A stretch of DNA of 7,806 bases from contig NVSY01000029.1 in the NCBI GenBank assembly GCA_002401385.1, positions 1 through 7,806 of the forward strand, written 5' to 3'. Positions 1-6,118 of this stretch are shown here, one piece after another. Position numbers and translations under genes: made by a program. The notes under the pieces were generated by a model. That model did no database searches. It saw nothing but the letters and a program-made list of their open reading frames with translations, and was not told where the DNA came from. Position 1 is the stretch's first letter. Every line of letters begins with the position of its first letter. This DNA comes from Flavobacteriaceae bacterium (GTDB lineage Bacteria > Bacteroidota > Bacteroidia > Flavobacteriales > Flavobacteriaceae).

Positions 1-87
1 TCTCACATCTCACATCTCACATCTCACATCTCACATCTCACATCTCACATCTCACATCTCACATCTCACATCTCACATCTCACATCT
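1..87. repeat. Perfect 7-bp tandem repeat (TCTCACA), at least 12 copies
   Basis: Twelve uninterrupted copies of TCTCACA plus the first three bases of a thirteenth. The array begins at the window edge, so its full length is unknown. No copy carries a mismatch, which suggests recent slippage or expansion. The minus strand has TGA in every unit and, because 7 is not a multiple of 3, stops in all three frames, so it is not coding there. The plus strand of the repeat has no stop codon in any frame, so it could in principle be the tail of an upstream gene. An intergenic simple-sequence repeat is the simpler reading. Confidence 0.95.
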
Positions 88-98
88 AATTTATTCCC

Positions 99-106
99 TA
101 TATTTG
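99..106 (+). promoter_or_regulatory. Putative -7 box (TATATTTG) of the thioesterase gene
   Basis: TATATTTG matches the Bacteroidota -7 consensus TAnnTTTG exactly and ends 17 bases before the ATG at 124, which implies a 5' leader of only about 10-13 nt. No TTG is found about 19 bases upstream. That position falls inside the heptamer array, so a normal -33 element is missing or replaced by repeat sequence. There is no Shine-Dalgarno sequence before the ATG, as is usual in this phylum. Confidence 0.5.
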
Positions 107-123
107 CCCTTTAATCAGTTACT

Positions 124-633
124 ATGAAATCGAAAAAGGCAAAAGAGTCGTTAACCATACTTACGGACACGGTTTTACCGGGCGAAACGAATCCTTTAAA
201 TAATTTGTTTGGAGGGGAATTATTGGCGCGAATGGATCGTGCAACAAGCATTGCTGCAAGTAGACATTCCAATTGTATTTGTGTAACAGTATCCGTAAAC
301 CATGTGGTATTTACAAAAGCAGTTCCTGTTGGTAGTATCTTGCAAATGGAAGCTAAAGTATCCCGTGCTTTCTCTTCTTCGATGGAAGTATTTGTGGATG
401 TATGGAAAGAAGATAGACTAACGGGAAATCGTGAAAAAGTGAACGAGGGAATCTATACTTTTGTGGCTGTGAATGACTTAGGTAGGCCAATAAAAGTACC
501 TCAACTAATACCTGAATCAAAGCTAGAGAAAGAGCGATATATCAGTGCTTTACAAAGAAAACAATTAAGTTTGGTGCTGTCTGGAAAATTAGCCCCAAAA
601 GAAGCGACTGAGCTCAGAGCCTTGTTTGAGTAA
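124..633 (+). CDS. Acyl-CoA thioesterase, hot-dog fold (YciA/ACOT-like)
   Basis: A 169-residue cytoplasmic protein expected to hydrolyse acyl-CoA to free acid and CoA. The N-terminal half carries the hallmark of hot-dog acyl-CoA hydrolases: ETNPLNNLFGGELLARMD at residues 21-38, which aligns by eye with the DTNANGDIFGG...QMD segment of YciA. D38 lies where YciA has its catalytic aspartate, and G30-G31 begin the long central helix. The strand VTVSVNHVVFTKAVPVG (about 54-70) and the stretch ending YTFVAVNDLGRPIKVP (about 111-126) are typical of the family. Residues 127-169 form a charged, probably helical tail slightly longer than in YciA. The ATG at 124 is preferred because it follows a -7 box and begins just before the conserved domain. 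Chain-length preference cannot be read from the sequence. pbpC follows after 37 nt on the same strand, but a separate -7 box between them leaves co-transcription open. Confidence 0.9.
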   Translation: MKSKKAKESLTILTDTVLPGETNPLNNLFGGELLARMDRATSIAASRHSNCICVTVSVNHVVFTKAVPVGSILQMEAKVSRAFSSSMEVFVDVWKEDRLTGNREKVNEGIYTFVAVNDLGRPIKVPQLIPESKLEKERYISALQRKQLSLVLSGKLAPKEATELRALFE

Positions 634-648
634 AATACAGTATTTTTG
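622..648 (+). promoter_or_regulatory. Putative pbpC promoter (TTG-N16-TATTTTTG)
   Basis: TATTTTTG at 641-648 fits TAnnTTTG, with TTG at 622-624 sixteen bases upstream, slightly shorter than the usual spacing. Transcription would start near 654. That is downstream of the GTG at 650, so use of this promoter would make the ATG at 671 the working start of pbpC. The -33 half overlaps the last codons of the thioesterase gene. In DNA this AT-rich a chance match is possible. Confidence 0.4.
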
Positions 649-670
649 AGTGATAGTTGAACGCATAACA

Positions 671-3016
671 ATGATTCTAAAAGTACTCATAAAACATAAG
701 ATCAAAATAGTGCTTGTAAGTATGTTACTTATAGCGTATTATTTCTGTTTACCAAAGCCATTGTTTTCGGTGCCAAGTGCCACAGTGGTAGAGAGTTCAG
801 AAGGTGTTCTTTTAGGCGCTCAGATTGCCAGTGATGGACAGTGGAGATTTCCTGTTTCTGATAATGTTCCTCATAAATTTAAGGAGAGTTTGTTGCTATT
901 TGAAGATGCCTATTTTTATAAGCATCCCGGTTTTAACCCAGTTTCCATTGCAAAAGCTTTTATTGAAAACACCAAATCGGGCAGTGTGAAACGTGGTGGG
1001 AGTACCATTACTCAGCAAGTGATTCGTTTGTCTCGTTATGGTAAAAGGAGGACTTATTTTGAGAAATTACTTGAATTGGTGCTTGCAACGCGATTGGAGT
1101 GGCGCTTTTCTAAGGAAGATATTTTAAAACTATATGCATCGCATGCACCTTTTGGTGGTAATGTGGTTGGACTAGATGCAGCTTCGTGGCGTTATTTTGG
1201 AAGAAATTCACATGAATTGTCTTGGTCGGAAAGTGCTACCTTGGCAGTACTGCCAAATGCACCGAGTATGATATATCCCGGAAAAAATCATGATGCGCTT
1301 CGGGAAAAGAGGAATCGGTTGTTAAAAAAACTTTGGAAACATCAAAAAATTGATTCCTTAACTTATGCGTTGGCTTGCGAAGAATCTTTACCCTCTAAGC
1401 CGCACGCATTGCCTACTACGGCTCCCCATTTAGTGTCTGAAATTAAAAAGAAGCATTCAGGAACTCGCGTGCGAACTTCTTTGAAAGTTGAATTGCAATC
1501 CCAGGTAAATAGTATAGTGAAAAAGCATTATGAGGTTTTAAGCCAAAACCAAATTCATAATGTTGCGGTACTTGTGGTGGAAGTAGCATCTAGAAAAGTA
1601 TTGGCATATGTTGGAAATTCACCCACGACAAAAGACCATCAAAAAGATGTAAATATTATAACCAAGGCCAGAAGTACAGGGAGTATTTTAAAGCCGTTTT
1701 TATATGCTTCCATGTTGGATTCTGGTGATATACTACCCAACAGTCTTGTGGTAGACGTACCGACTCATATTGGTAGTTATAGTCCAGAAAATTTCAATCA
1801 AAAATACGATGGAGTTGTTCCTGCAGGAGAAGCTTTAGCACGTTCTCTGAATGTTCCTGCAGTTGGAATGCTTCAGGATTTTGGAGTGCATCGATTCTTA
1901 GGGAAATTAAAACAAATGAATTTTAGAGATATTTCTAACGCTGCCGATTATTATGGTTTGTCACTAATACTTGGAGGTGCAGAGTGTAATTTATGGGATT
2001 TATGTAAAAGTTTTGCAGCCTTTTCTAGTACGATTCGTCATTATGATCAGTATTATGGAAGTTATTTTTCCAACGAATTCATGGATTTAAATTTATATAA
2101 TGACAAGGAAATAGATTTTGGGCAACAATCAAAAGAGAAAACACTGTTTGATGCAGGGTCTATTTACATGACATATAAAGCGTTGTTACAAGTAAATAGA
2201 CCGGTAGGTGAAGAAAATTGGGAGTTTTATGAGTCTGCAAAAAAGATTGCTTGGAAAACAGGGACTAGTTTTGGGTTTAGAGATGCATGGGCTGTTGGAA
2301 GTACTGCCGATTTTGTTGTAGGTGTTTGGGTGGGAAATGCGGATGGTGAAGGAAGGCCGGGACTTATTGGTACAAAAGTTGCCGCGCCATTGCTGTTTGA
2401 TGTTTTTGAATTATTACCAAATAGTGCTTGGTTTGAGAAACCTTTTGATGAATTATCAAAGGTAAATATCTGCAGGGAAAGTGGGTATTTAGCTACCGAA
2501 ATTTGCCCAACAATAGACAGTGTTTTTGTGCAAAAAAGTGGACTAAAAACCGCGCCTTGTCACTTTCATAAATGGGTGCATATAGATGATAGTGAGCAGT
2601 ATCAGGTGAATTTTTCTTGTGAGCCACTGTCCAATATTACACATAAAAGTTGGTTTGTACTTCCTGCGATACAAGCACATTATTATAAAAAACAACATCC
2701 TTTATTCAAAGCGTTACCTCCATTTAGGATTGACTGTTTAAATGAAAATACTGCTGTAATGGGTTTTGTATATCCCTTGAATAACAGTAAAATTATTTTA
2801 CCTAAAACGCTAGAAGAAACACCTGGAGAACTGATTGTAAAGTTGGTTCATTCACACTCTAATGCCAGTGTGAATTGGTATTTGGATGACGTTTATGTGG
2901 GGACAACTAATGTGATTCACGAAATGGCTGTCCATCCAGAAATAGGAGAACATATTGTGTACGTAGTGGATGCCAAAGGAAATGAGAAAAAAATAAAAAT
3001 TGAAATTTCAAATTAA
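671..3016 (+). CDS. pbpC: Penicillin-binding protein 1C (bifunctional transglycosylase/transpeptidase)
   Basis: Class A PBP that would polymerise lipid II and cross-link peptidoglycan on the outer face of the inner membrane; 781 residues from this ATG, close to the usual PBP1C length. One membrane anchor lies at about residues 10-27 after a short basic N-terminus. The GT51 domain (about 40-210) shows the catalytic glutamate E78 in FEDAYFYKHPG, the RGGSTITQQ motif ending at Q116, and the PBP1C-like segment PNAPSMIYPGKN (195-206). The transpeptidase domain has all three penicillin-binding motifs: S338-x-x-K341 in STGSILKPF, S392-L-N394, and K529-T-G531. Cysteines at 601, 612, 630 and 650 mark the linker, and residues of about 688-778 resemble the C-terminal PBP1C domain (BiPBP_C type). 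An in-frame GTG at 650 would add seven residues; the ATG is preferred because a -7 box at 641-648 would start the transcript after the GTG. The alpha-2-macroglobulin-like partner often encoded near pbpC is not in this window. Confidence 0.93.
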   Translation: MILKVLIKHKIKIVLVSMLLIAYYFCLPKPLFSVPSATVVESSEGVLLGAQIASDGQWRFPVSDNVPHKFKESLLLFEDAYFYKHPGFNPVSIAKAFIENTKSGSVKRGGSTITQQVIRLSRYGKRRTYFEKLLELVLATRLEWRFSKEDILKLYASHAPFGGNVVGLDAASWRYFGRNSHELSWSESATLAVLPNAPSMIYPGKNHDALREKRNRLLKKLWKHQKIDSLTYALACEESLPSKPHALPTTAPHLVSEIKKKHSGTRVRTSLKVELQSQVNSIVKKHYEVLSQNQIHNVAVLVVEVASRKVLAYVGNSPTTKDHQKDVNIITKARSTGSILKPFLYASMLDSGDILPNSLVVDVPTHIGSYSPENFNQKYDGVVPAGEALARSLNVPAVGMLQDFGVHRFLGKLKQMNFRDISNAADYYGLSLILGGAECNLWDLCKSFAAFSSTIRHYDQYYGSYFSNEFMDLNLYNDKEIDFGQQSKEKTLFDAGSIYMTYKALLQVNRPVGEENWEFYESAKKIAWKTGTSFGFRDAWAVGSTADFVVGVWVGNADGEGRPGLIGTKVAAPLLFDVFELLPNSAWFEKPFDELSKVNICRESGYLATEICPTIDSVFVQKSGLKTAPCHFHKWVHIDDSEQYQVNFSCEPLSNITHKSWFVLPAIQAHYYKKQHPLFKALPPFRIDCLNENTAVMGFVYPLNNSKIILPKTLEETPGELIVKLVHSHSNASVNWYLDDVYVGTTNVIHEMAVHPEIGEHIVYVVDAKGNEKKIKIEISN

Positions 3017-3020
3017 CTGA

Positions 3021-3049
3021 TTGTCAAAGTCTGTAAAAATTGTATCTTG
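3021..3049 (+). promoter_or_regulatory. Putative promoter of the LytTR two-component operon (TTG-N19-TATCTTG)
   Basis: TTG at 3021-3023 is followed after exactly 19 bases by TATCTTG at 3043-3049. This is the expected Bacteroidota -33/-7 layout with a slightly degenerate -7 box (one T short of TAnnTTTG). It lies in the 64-nt gap after pbpC, and transcription would start near 3055, giving a leader of about 25 nt. No comparable box is seen before the kinase gene, so both genes are probably read from here. Confidence 0.5.
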
Positions 3050-3080
3050 CAATATATAGAAACCTCATGAAACTAAAAAT

Positions 3081-3821
3081 ATGTTACGAATCCTACTAGT
3101 CGATGATGAAAACGATGCTTTAGAAGCTTTAGAATGGAAATTAAACCACTATGTAGACGATTTGGATATTTCTACATGTAACTCCCCAATTAAAGCTATT
3201 GATATTATAGAAGAGACAAAACCTGATGTGGTTTTTCTTGATATTCAAATGCCTGAAATGGATGGTTTTACCATGATAGAGAAACTGAAATACAGAAATT
3301 TTAATCTTATTTTTACAACTGCCCATGATGAGTTTGCTTTAAAAGCTATTAAGGTTTCGGCTATTGATTATTTATTGAAACCTGTAGATAAAGATGAGCT
3401 TTTAGAATCTATAGCTAAGGTGAGATCGTCTAAGACAGACTTGAAATTAGAAGATAAATTACAGTTATTACTAAATAATATCAATGGAAGCCCTAGTGAT
3501 AAGATTAACATTTCGGCAGATGGGAAAGTGTATTTGTTGGAGCAAGATGATGTTGTAATGTTAAAATCTGATAAAAGTTATACAACCATTTTTTTGAAAA
3601 ACGAACAGCAAATAGTGGTTTCTAAAACCCTTAAAGAAGTGGAGCGAAAGTTTACGTTTTCACAATTTTATCGGGTACATAATTCTTATTTGATTAATCT
3701 TAATCATGTCAAAGAGTATTTGAAGGGACTGGGAGGAGAACTTATTATGAGTAATGGACTTACAGCAAGTATTAGTAGAAATAAAAAAGCCGAATTATTT
3801 AAGAAACTTTACTTAGATTAA
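3081..3821 (+). CDS. LytTR-family response regulator
   Basis: A 246-residue cytoplasmic transcription regulator of the LytR/AlgR type. The receiver domain (about 1-120) has the acidic pair D8-D9, the phospho-acceptor D54 in FLDIQMPEMDG, T80 in the TTAH segment, and K100 in LLKPVD, so all the residues needed for phosphorylation are present. After a helical linker (about 103-135) comes a LytTR DNA-binding domain (about 142-243), recognisable from the ISADGKVYLLEQDDVVML start, the KSYTTIF strand, KTLKEVE, and the FYRVHNSYLINLNHVKEY core. The gene precedes its cognate kinase by 6 nt. Its targets cannot be read from the sequence. LytTR systems often control cell-surface or cell-wall functions, and pbpC lies just upstream, but a regulatory link is only inference. 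The ATG is preferred because the receiver domain begins immediately after it. Confidence 0.95.
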   Translation: MLRILLVDDENDALEALEWKLNHYVDDLDISTCNSPIKAIDIIEETKPDVVFLDIQMPEMDGFTMIEKLKYRNFNLIFTTAHDEFALKAIKVSAIDYLLKPVDKDELLESIAKVRSSKTDLKLEDKLQLLLNNINGSPSDKINISADGKVYLLEQDDVVMLKSDKSYTTIFLKNEQQIVVSKTLKEVERKFTFSQFYRVHNSYLINLNHVKEYLKGLGGELIMSNGLTASISRNKKAELFKKLYLD

Positions 3822-3827
3822 AATAGA

Positions 3828-5153
3828 ATGCTCACTGATTTAAATTCTGAATTTTTCGCTTGGGTTCGAGGAGGTCTCCTAATGATGTTTTTGTTTCACA
3901 TTGTTATTGGTTTCCAGAATCGACGTAAGATTTATTTTTATTACAGTGGTTTTATCGGTTTCATGTTATTGTATCTGTTTCGTCATGCCTTGCAAGAGTT
4001 TGAACTTCAAGAGGGGTATTTCGTGATTGTATTTTTTACGCAGTTAATTGCATTTTCTATGTTAGTGCAATTCATTCGGGAATATCTAGAGACACGTTCT
4101 GTAGATCTGTTACTGGATGTAGTATTGAGTGTTTCGTTTAAAGCCTTGGTTTTTCTAGGCTTTATTTTTGTGTTAATTGATTATTTTTTGGGATTTGATT
4201 ACCAGCTAAAAGCATATACCATGGTGGTCCCTTTAATGAATGTAATGATGTTTTTTATCTTATTCCGCATTCGAAAATTTGAAGGGAAACACATTCGGTT
4301 TTTTACAATTTCAACACTCATTTATGTAATAGCATCTGACTTCAGTTTTTTACAAGTTTTAATCGGGGTAGAGCCTTATCTCAAATTAGGTATACATCCT
4401 GCTTTATTGGTGTATGTTTCTTTGTTTTGGTACGCTTTAATATTGGCCTTAATTATTGGGTTTAGTATAAAGGATGTTGAGCAAAAAAGTAAAAATGCAG
4501 AACTTAAATTGGCTTTAAAGTCAAAGGAAATGGAGGAGTTAAAAATGATTGCTTTGCAAAGTCAAATGAACCCTCATTTTCTGTTTAATTCATTAAATTC
4601 TATCAATAACTTTGTCTTAAAAAGCGAAGTGGAAAAGGCGTCTGATTATATTACAAAGTTTTCAAAACTTATACGTGTTATTTTAAACAGTTCATCCAGT
4701 CCAACCGTTTCGTTGAGTGAGGAGCTAAAAACATTAGCGCTGTATGTGAAGTTGGAGCAGATGCGTATATCTGGTGGGTTTACCTATTTGGTAAGTTTGG
4801 ATGAGAGCATAAACTATGATCAAGTTTTTGTACCTCCCTTATTTTTACAGCCTTTTATTGAGAATTCCATCTGGCATGGTATCACGAAAAAAGAAGGTTA
4901 CAAAGAAATTCATTTACATATCAAAAAAGATTTAGGTAATATCAAATGTGAAATTATTGACAATGGAATTGGTATTGATAAGAATAAAATACCAACACAT
5001 ATTAGCCAACGCCGTAAGTTTTATGGGGCCGAAGCAACAGAAAATCGTATCAAAGTATTGCATAAAAATAAAAATGTTCAGATAAAAACAGTGGATATTT
5101 CTCAAGGGGATATTACTGGAACTCATGTAACTATAACCTTTCCTTTTGAGTAA
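3828..5153 (+). CDS. LytS-type sensor histidine kinase with 7-TM N-terminus
   Basis: A 441-residue inner-membrane kinase and likely phospho-donor to the adjacent regulator. About seven hydrophobic segments (near 15-29, 38-51, 63-81, 96-119, 130-147, 157-180 and 190-213) form a compact membrane sensor like the 7TMR-DISM membrane module, with no large extracytoplasmic domain. A charged helix (about 215-245), probably coiled coil, leads to the His_kinase domain, in which H250 of SQMNPHFLFNSLNSI is the phospho-acceptor. The ATPase part shows the N box QPFIENSIWHG (N346) and the G box DNGIGID (378-384), then GAEATENRI in place of the usual GLxNxxxRL. The gene starts 6 nt after the regulator's stop codon, so the two are almost certainly one transcript. 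The stimulus is unknown; with so little outside the membrane, a membrane-borne or small hydrophobic signal is possible. Confidence 0.93.
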   Translation: MLTDLNSEFFAWVRGGLLMMFLFHIVIGFQNRRKIYFYYSGFIGFMLLYLFRHALQEFELQEGYFVIVFFTQLIAFSMLVQFIREYLETRSVDLLLDVVLSVSFKALVFLGFIFVLIDYFLGFDYQLKAYTMVVPLMNVMMFFILFRIRKFEGKHIRFFTISTLIYVIASDFSFLQVLIGVEPYLKLGIHPALLVYVSLFWYALILALIIGFSIKDVEQKSKNAELKLALKSKEMEELKMIALQSQMNPHFLFNSLNSINNFVLKSEVEKASDYITKFSKLIRVILNSSSSPTVSLSEELKTLALYVKLEQMRISGGFTYLVSLDESINYDQVFVPPLFLQPFIENSIWHGITKKEGYKEIHLHIKKDLGNIKCEIIDNGIGIDKNKIPTHISQRRKFYGAEATENRIKVLHKNKNVQIKTVDISQGDITGTHVTITFPFE

Positions 5154-5239
5154 GGATCCTTTTATGACTCTTATCATGCCATTTATTTATTTTTTTAACA
5201 TTTTAACACGAAAAATTCTAATCTGTTGAAATTCAAACG

Positions 5240-5247
5240 TATATTTG
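5240..5247 (+). promoter_or_regulatory. Putative -7 box (TATATTTG) in the kinase-recO gap
   Basis: TATATTTG is an exact match to TAnnTTTG and is identical to the box upstream of the thioesterase gene. It would start a transcript near 5253. No protein gene begins just after it: the next start codon with support is 146 nt further on, and a strong terminator lies in between. No TTG is found at the ideal 19-base spacing; the nearest (5226-5228) is too close at 11 bases. Confidence 0.4.
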
Positions 5248-5252
5248 CCTTG

Positions 5253-5372
5253 TATTAACGTCAAGAGGGGTTTTGACAACATACTTTTAAAAAATATTAA
5301 ATAAGTCTTTGGGGTTGATTTATTTATTCCTCAAACATTGTAAGAAAATTATAATGTTTGAGGTTTTTTTTT
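5253..5372 (+). ncRNA. Candidate small RNA or terminated leader, about 120 nt
   Basis: A stretch bounded by a -7 box (5240-5247) and an intrinsic terminator (5329-5372), with no supported reading frame. Near its 5' end, GTCAAGA (5260-5266) and TTTTGAC (5271-5277) can pair as a 7-bp stem, one pair being G-U, closing a GGGG loop. A second GGGG occurs at 5310-5313 in an AT-rich, apparently single-stranded middle. The 3' end is the terminator hairpin. This arrangement (promoter, 5' hairpin, open middle, terminator) is typical of small RNAs. It could instead be a leader of recO that ends transcription unless read through, or simply the 3' region of the kinase transcript. I do not recognise an RNA family. 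The start position is estimated from the box. Confidence 0.4.
5329..5372 (+). terminator. Strong rho-independent terminator
   Basis: Perfect inverted repeat CCTCAAACATT (5329-5339) and AATGTTTGAGG (5353-5363). Pairing continues inward through one G-U and three A-U pairs, giving a 15-bp stem with a GAAAA loop (5344-5348). Nine T residues follow at 5364-5372. There is no A-run on the 5' side, so it acts on the + strand only. It ends whatever is transcribed from upstream (the two-component operon, the candidate RNA, or both) 26 nt before the recO start codon. Confidence 0.9.
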
Positions 5373-5386
5373 GCCTAAAACTGTGC

Positions 5387-5394
5387 TATTTTTG
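5387..5394 (+). promoter_or_regulatory. Putative recO -7 box (TATTTTTG)
   Basis: TATTTTTG fits TAnnTTTG and ends just 4 bases before the recO ATG at 5399. Transcription would therefore start at or within a few bases of the start codon, giving an almost leaderless mRNA. No TTG lies at a good -33 distance; the nearest is in the terminator T-tract (5371-5373), only 13 bases upstream. The box sits just after the terminator, as expected if recO is insulated from upstream transcription. Confidence 0.4.
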
Positions 5395-5398
5395 TAAT

Positions 5399-6118
5399 AT
5401 GATATCTGCTTCAAAAGCCATAGTAATAAATAGCCTTAAATACGGTGAAACTAGTTTGATTGTAACTTGTTATACGTTAGAGTTAGGCGTGCGAAGATAT
5501 ATGGTTAAAGGTGTTTTAAAAGCTAAAAATCGTGGTTTGAAACGTGCGTACTTTCAGCCATTAACGCAGTTGCAACTAGTAGGGTATCACAATACAAAGG
5601 GAAACCTTAATACTATTAAAGAGGTAAGTGTTAACTATCACTATAAGAGTTTAACTACACAAATTACCAAACAGACCTTGTCTTTTTTTGTATCGGATAT
5701 TTTGAATAATTCTCTGAAAGAAGAGGAAGGGAATACAGATTTGTTTGCGTTTATTACTACTGCGTTGCAATGGGCAGATTTGAACGATGAGGTTGCGAAT
5801 TTTCACTTGTTGTTTATGTTAAATCTAACAAAATTTCTTGGTTTTTATCCAATCTCTAACATTCAAAATCCACTGTATTTTAATTTGAACGATGGGGTAT
5901 TTACAAATACAATTCCTGCCTACCATTTTATTGCAGAGGGTAAATTAAAACTGTTTTTACGCCTATTAGGCACAAAGTTTGATACTCTATCCGAGATGAA
6001 ATTGAATGCAGGTCAAAGACATGAATTATTATCAATTCTAATCAAATATTTTGAGTTACATTTGGAAGGATTTAAAGAGCCGAAGTCCCTATTAATTTTA
6101 CAGTCAATTTTTAGTTAA
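5399..6118 (+). CDS. recO: DNA repair protein RecO
   Basis: A 239-residue cytoplasmic protein of the RecFOR pathway, which helps load RecA onto SSB-coated single-stranded DNA and anneals complementary strands. The N-terminus has the family's OB-fold start: KAIVINSLKYGETSLIV (6-22), then TLELGVRRYMVKGVLKAK (26-43) with the basic surface expected for DNA binding. The rest is mostly helical, including NFHLLFMLNLTKFLGFYP (134-151), the conserved RecO_C core helix. The only cysteine in the N-terminal half is C24 and no CxxC pairs are present, so this RecO lacks the zinc-finger motif found in some others. The frame stays open back to 5309, but those 30 codons run over the terminator hairpin and encode a Phe/Lys/Cys-rich stretch unlike RecO, so the ATG at 5399 is chosen. 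The stop codon abuts the next gene's ATG (TAAATG), which implies co-transcription. Confidence 0.92.
   Translation: MISASKAIVINSLKYGETSLIVTCYTLELGVRRYMVKGVLKAKNRGLKRAYFQPLTQLQLVGYHNTKGNLNTIKEVSVNYHYKSLTTQITKQTLSFFVSDILNNSLKEEEGNTDLFAFITTALQWADLNDEVANFHLLFMLNLTKFLGFYPISNIQNPLYFNLNDGVFTNTIPAYHFIAEGKLKLFLRLLGTKFDTLSEMKLNAGQRHELLSILIKYFELHLEGFKEPKSLLILQSIFS

Noticed and set aside
1..87. CRISPR array.
   Set aside because: The unit is 7 bp with no spacers; it is a simple tandem repeat.
1..114. Possible C-terminal tail of an upstream protein encoded by the repeat (frame 1 is open to a TAA at 112-114).
   Set aside because: The repeat has no stop in any plus-strand frame, so openness carries no information, and the start of such a gene is outside the window. 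It would also overlap the thioesterase promoter box.
5151..5164. Palindrome AAGGATCCTT at the stop codon of the kinase gene as a terminator.
   Set aside because: It has no room for a loop beyond a three-base-pair stem and only a short T stretch follows. The hairpin at 5329-5372 is far stronger.
5164..5197. Weak hairpin ATGA...TCAT followed by a T-rich stretch as a terminator of the two-component operon.
   Set aside because: A four-pair A/T-rich stem is too weak, and the T-run begins several bases after it.
5309..5398. N-terminal extension of RecO by 30 codons.
   Set aside because: The codons lie across a strong terminator hairpin and its T-tract, and the RecO family sequence begins right at the ATG at 5399.
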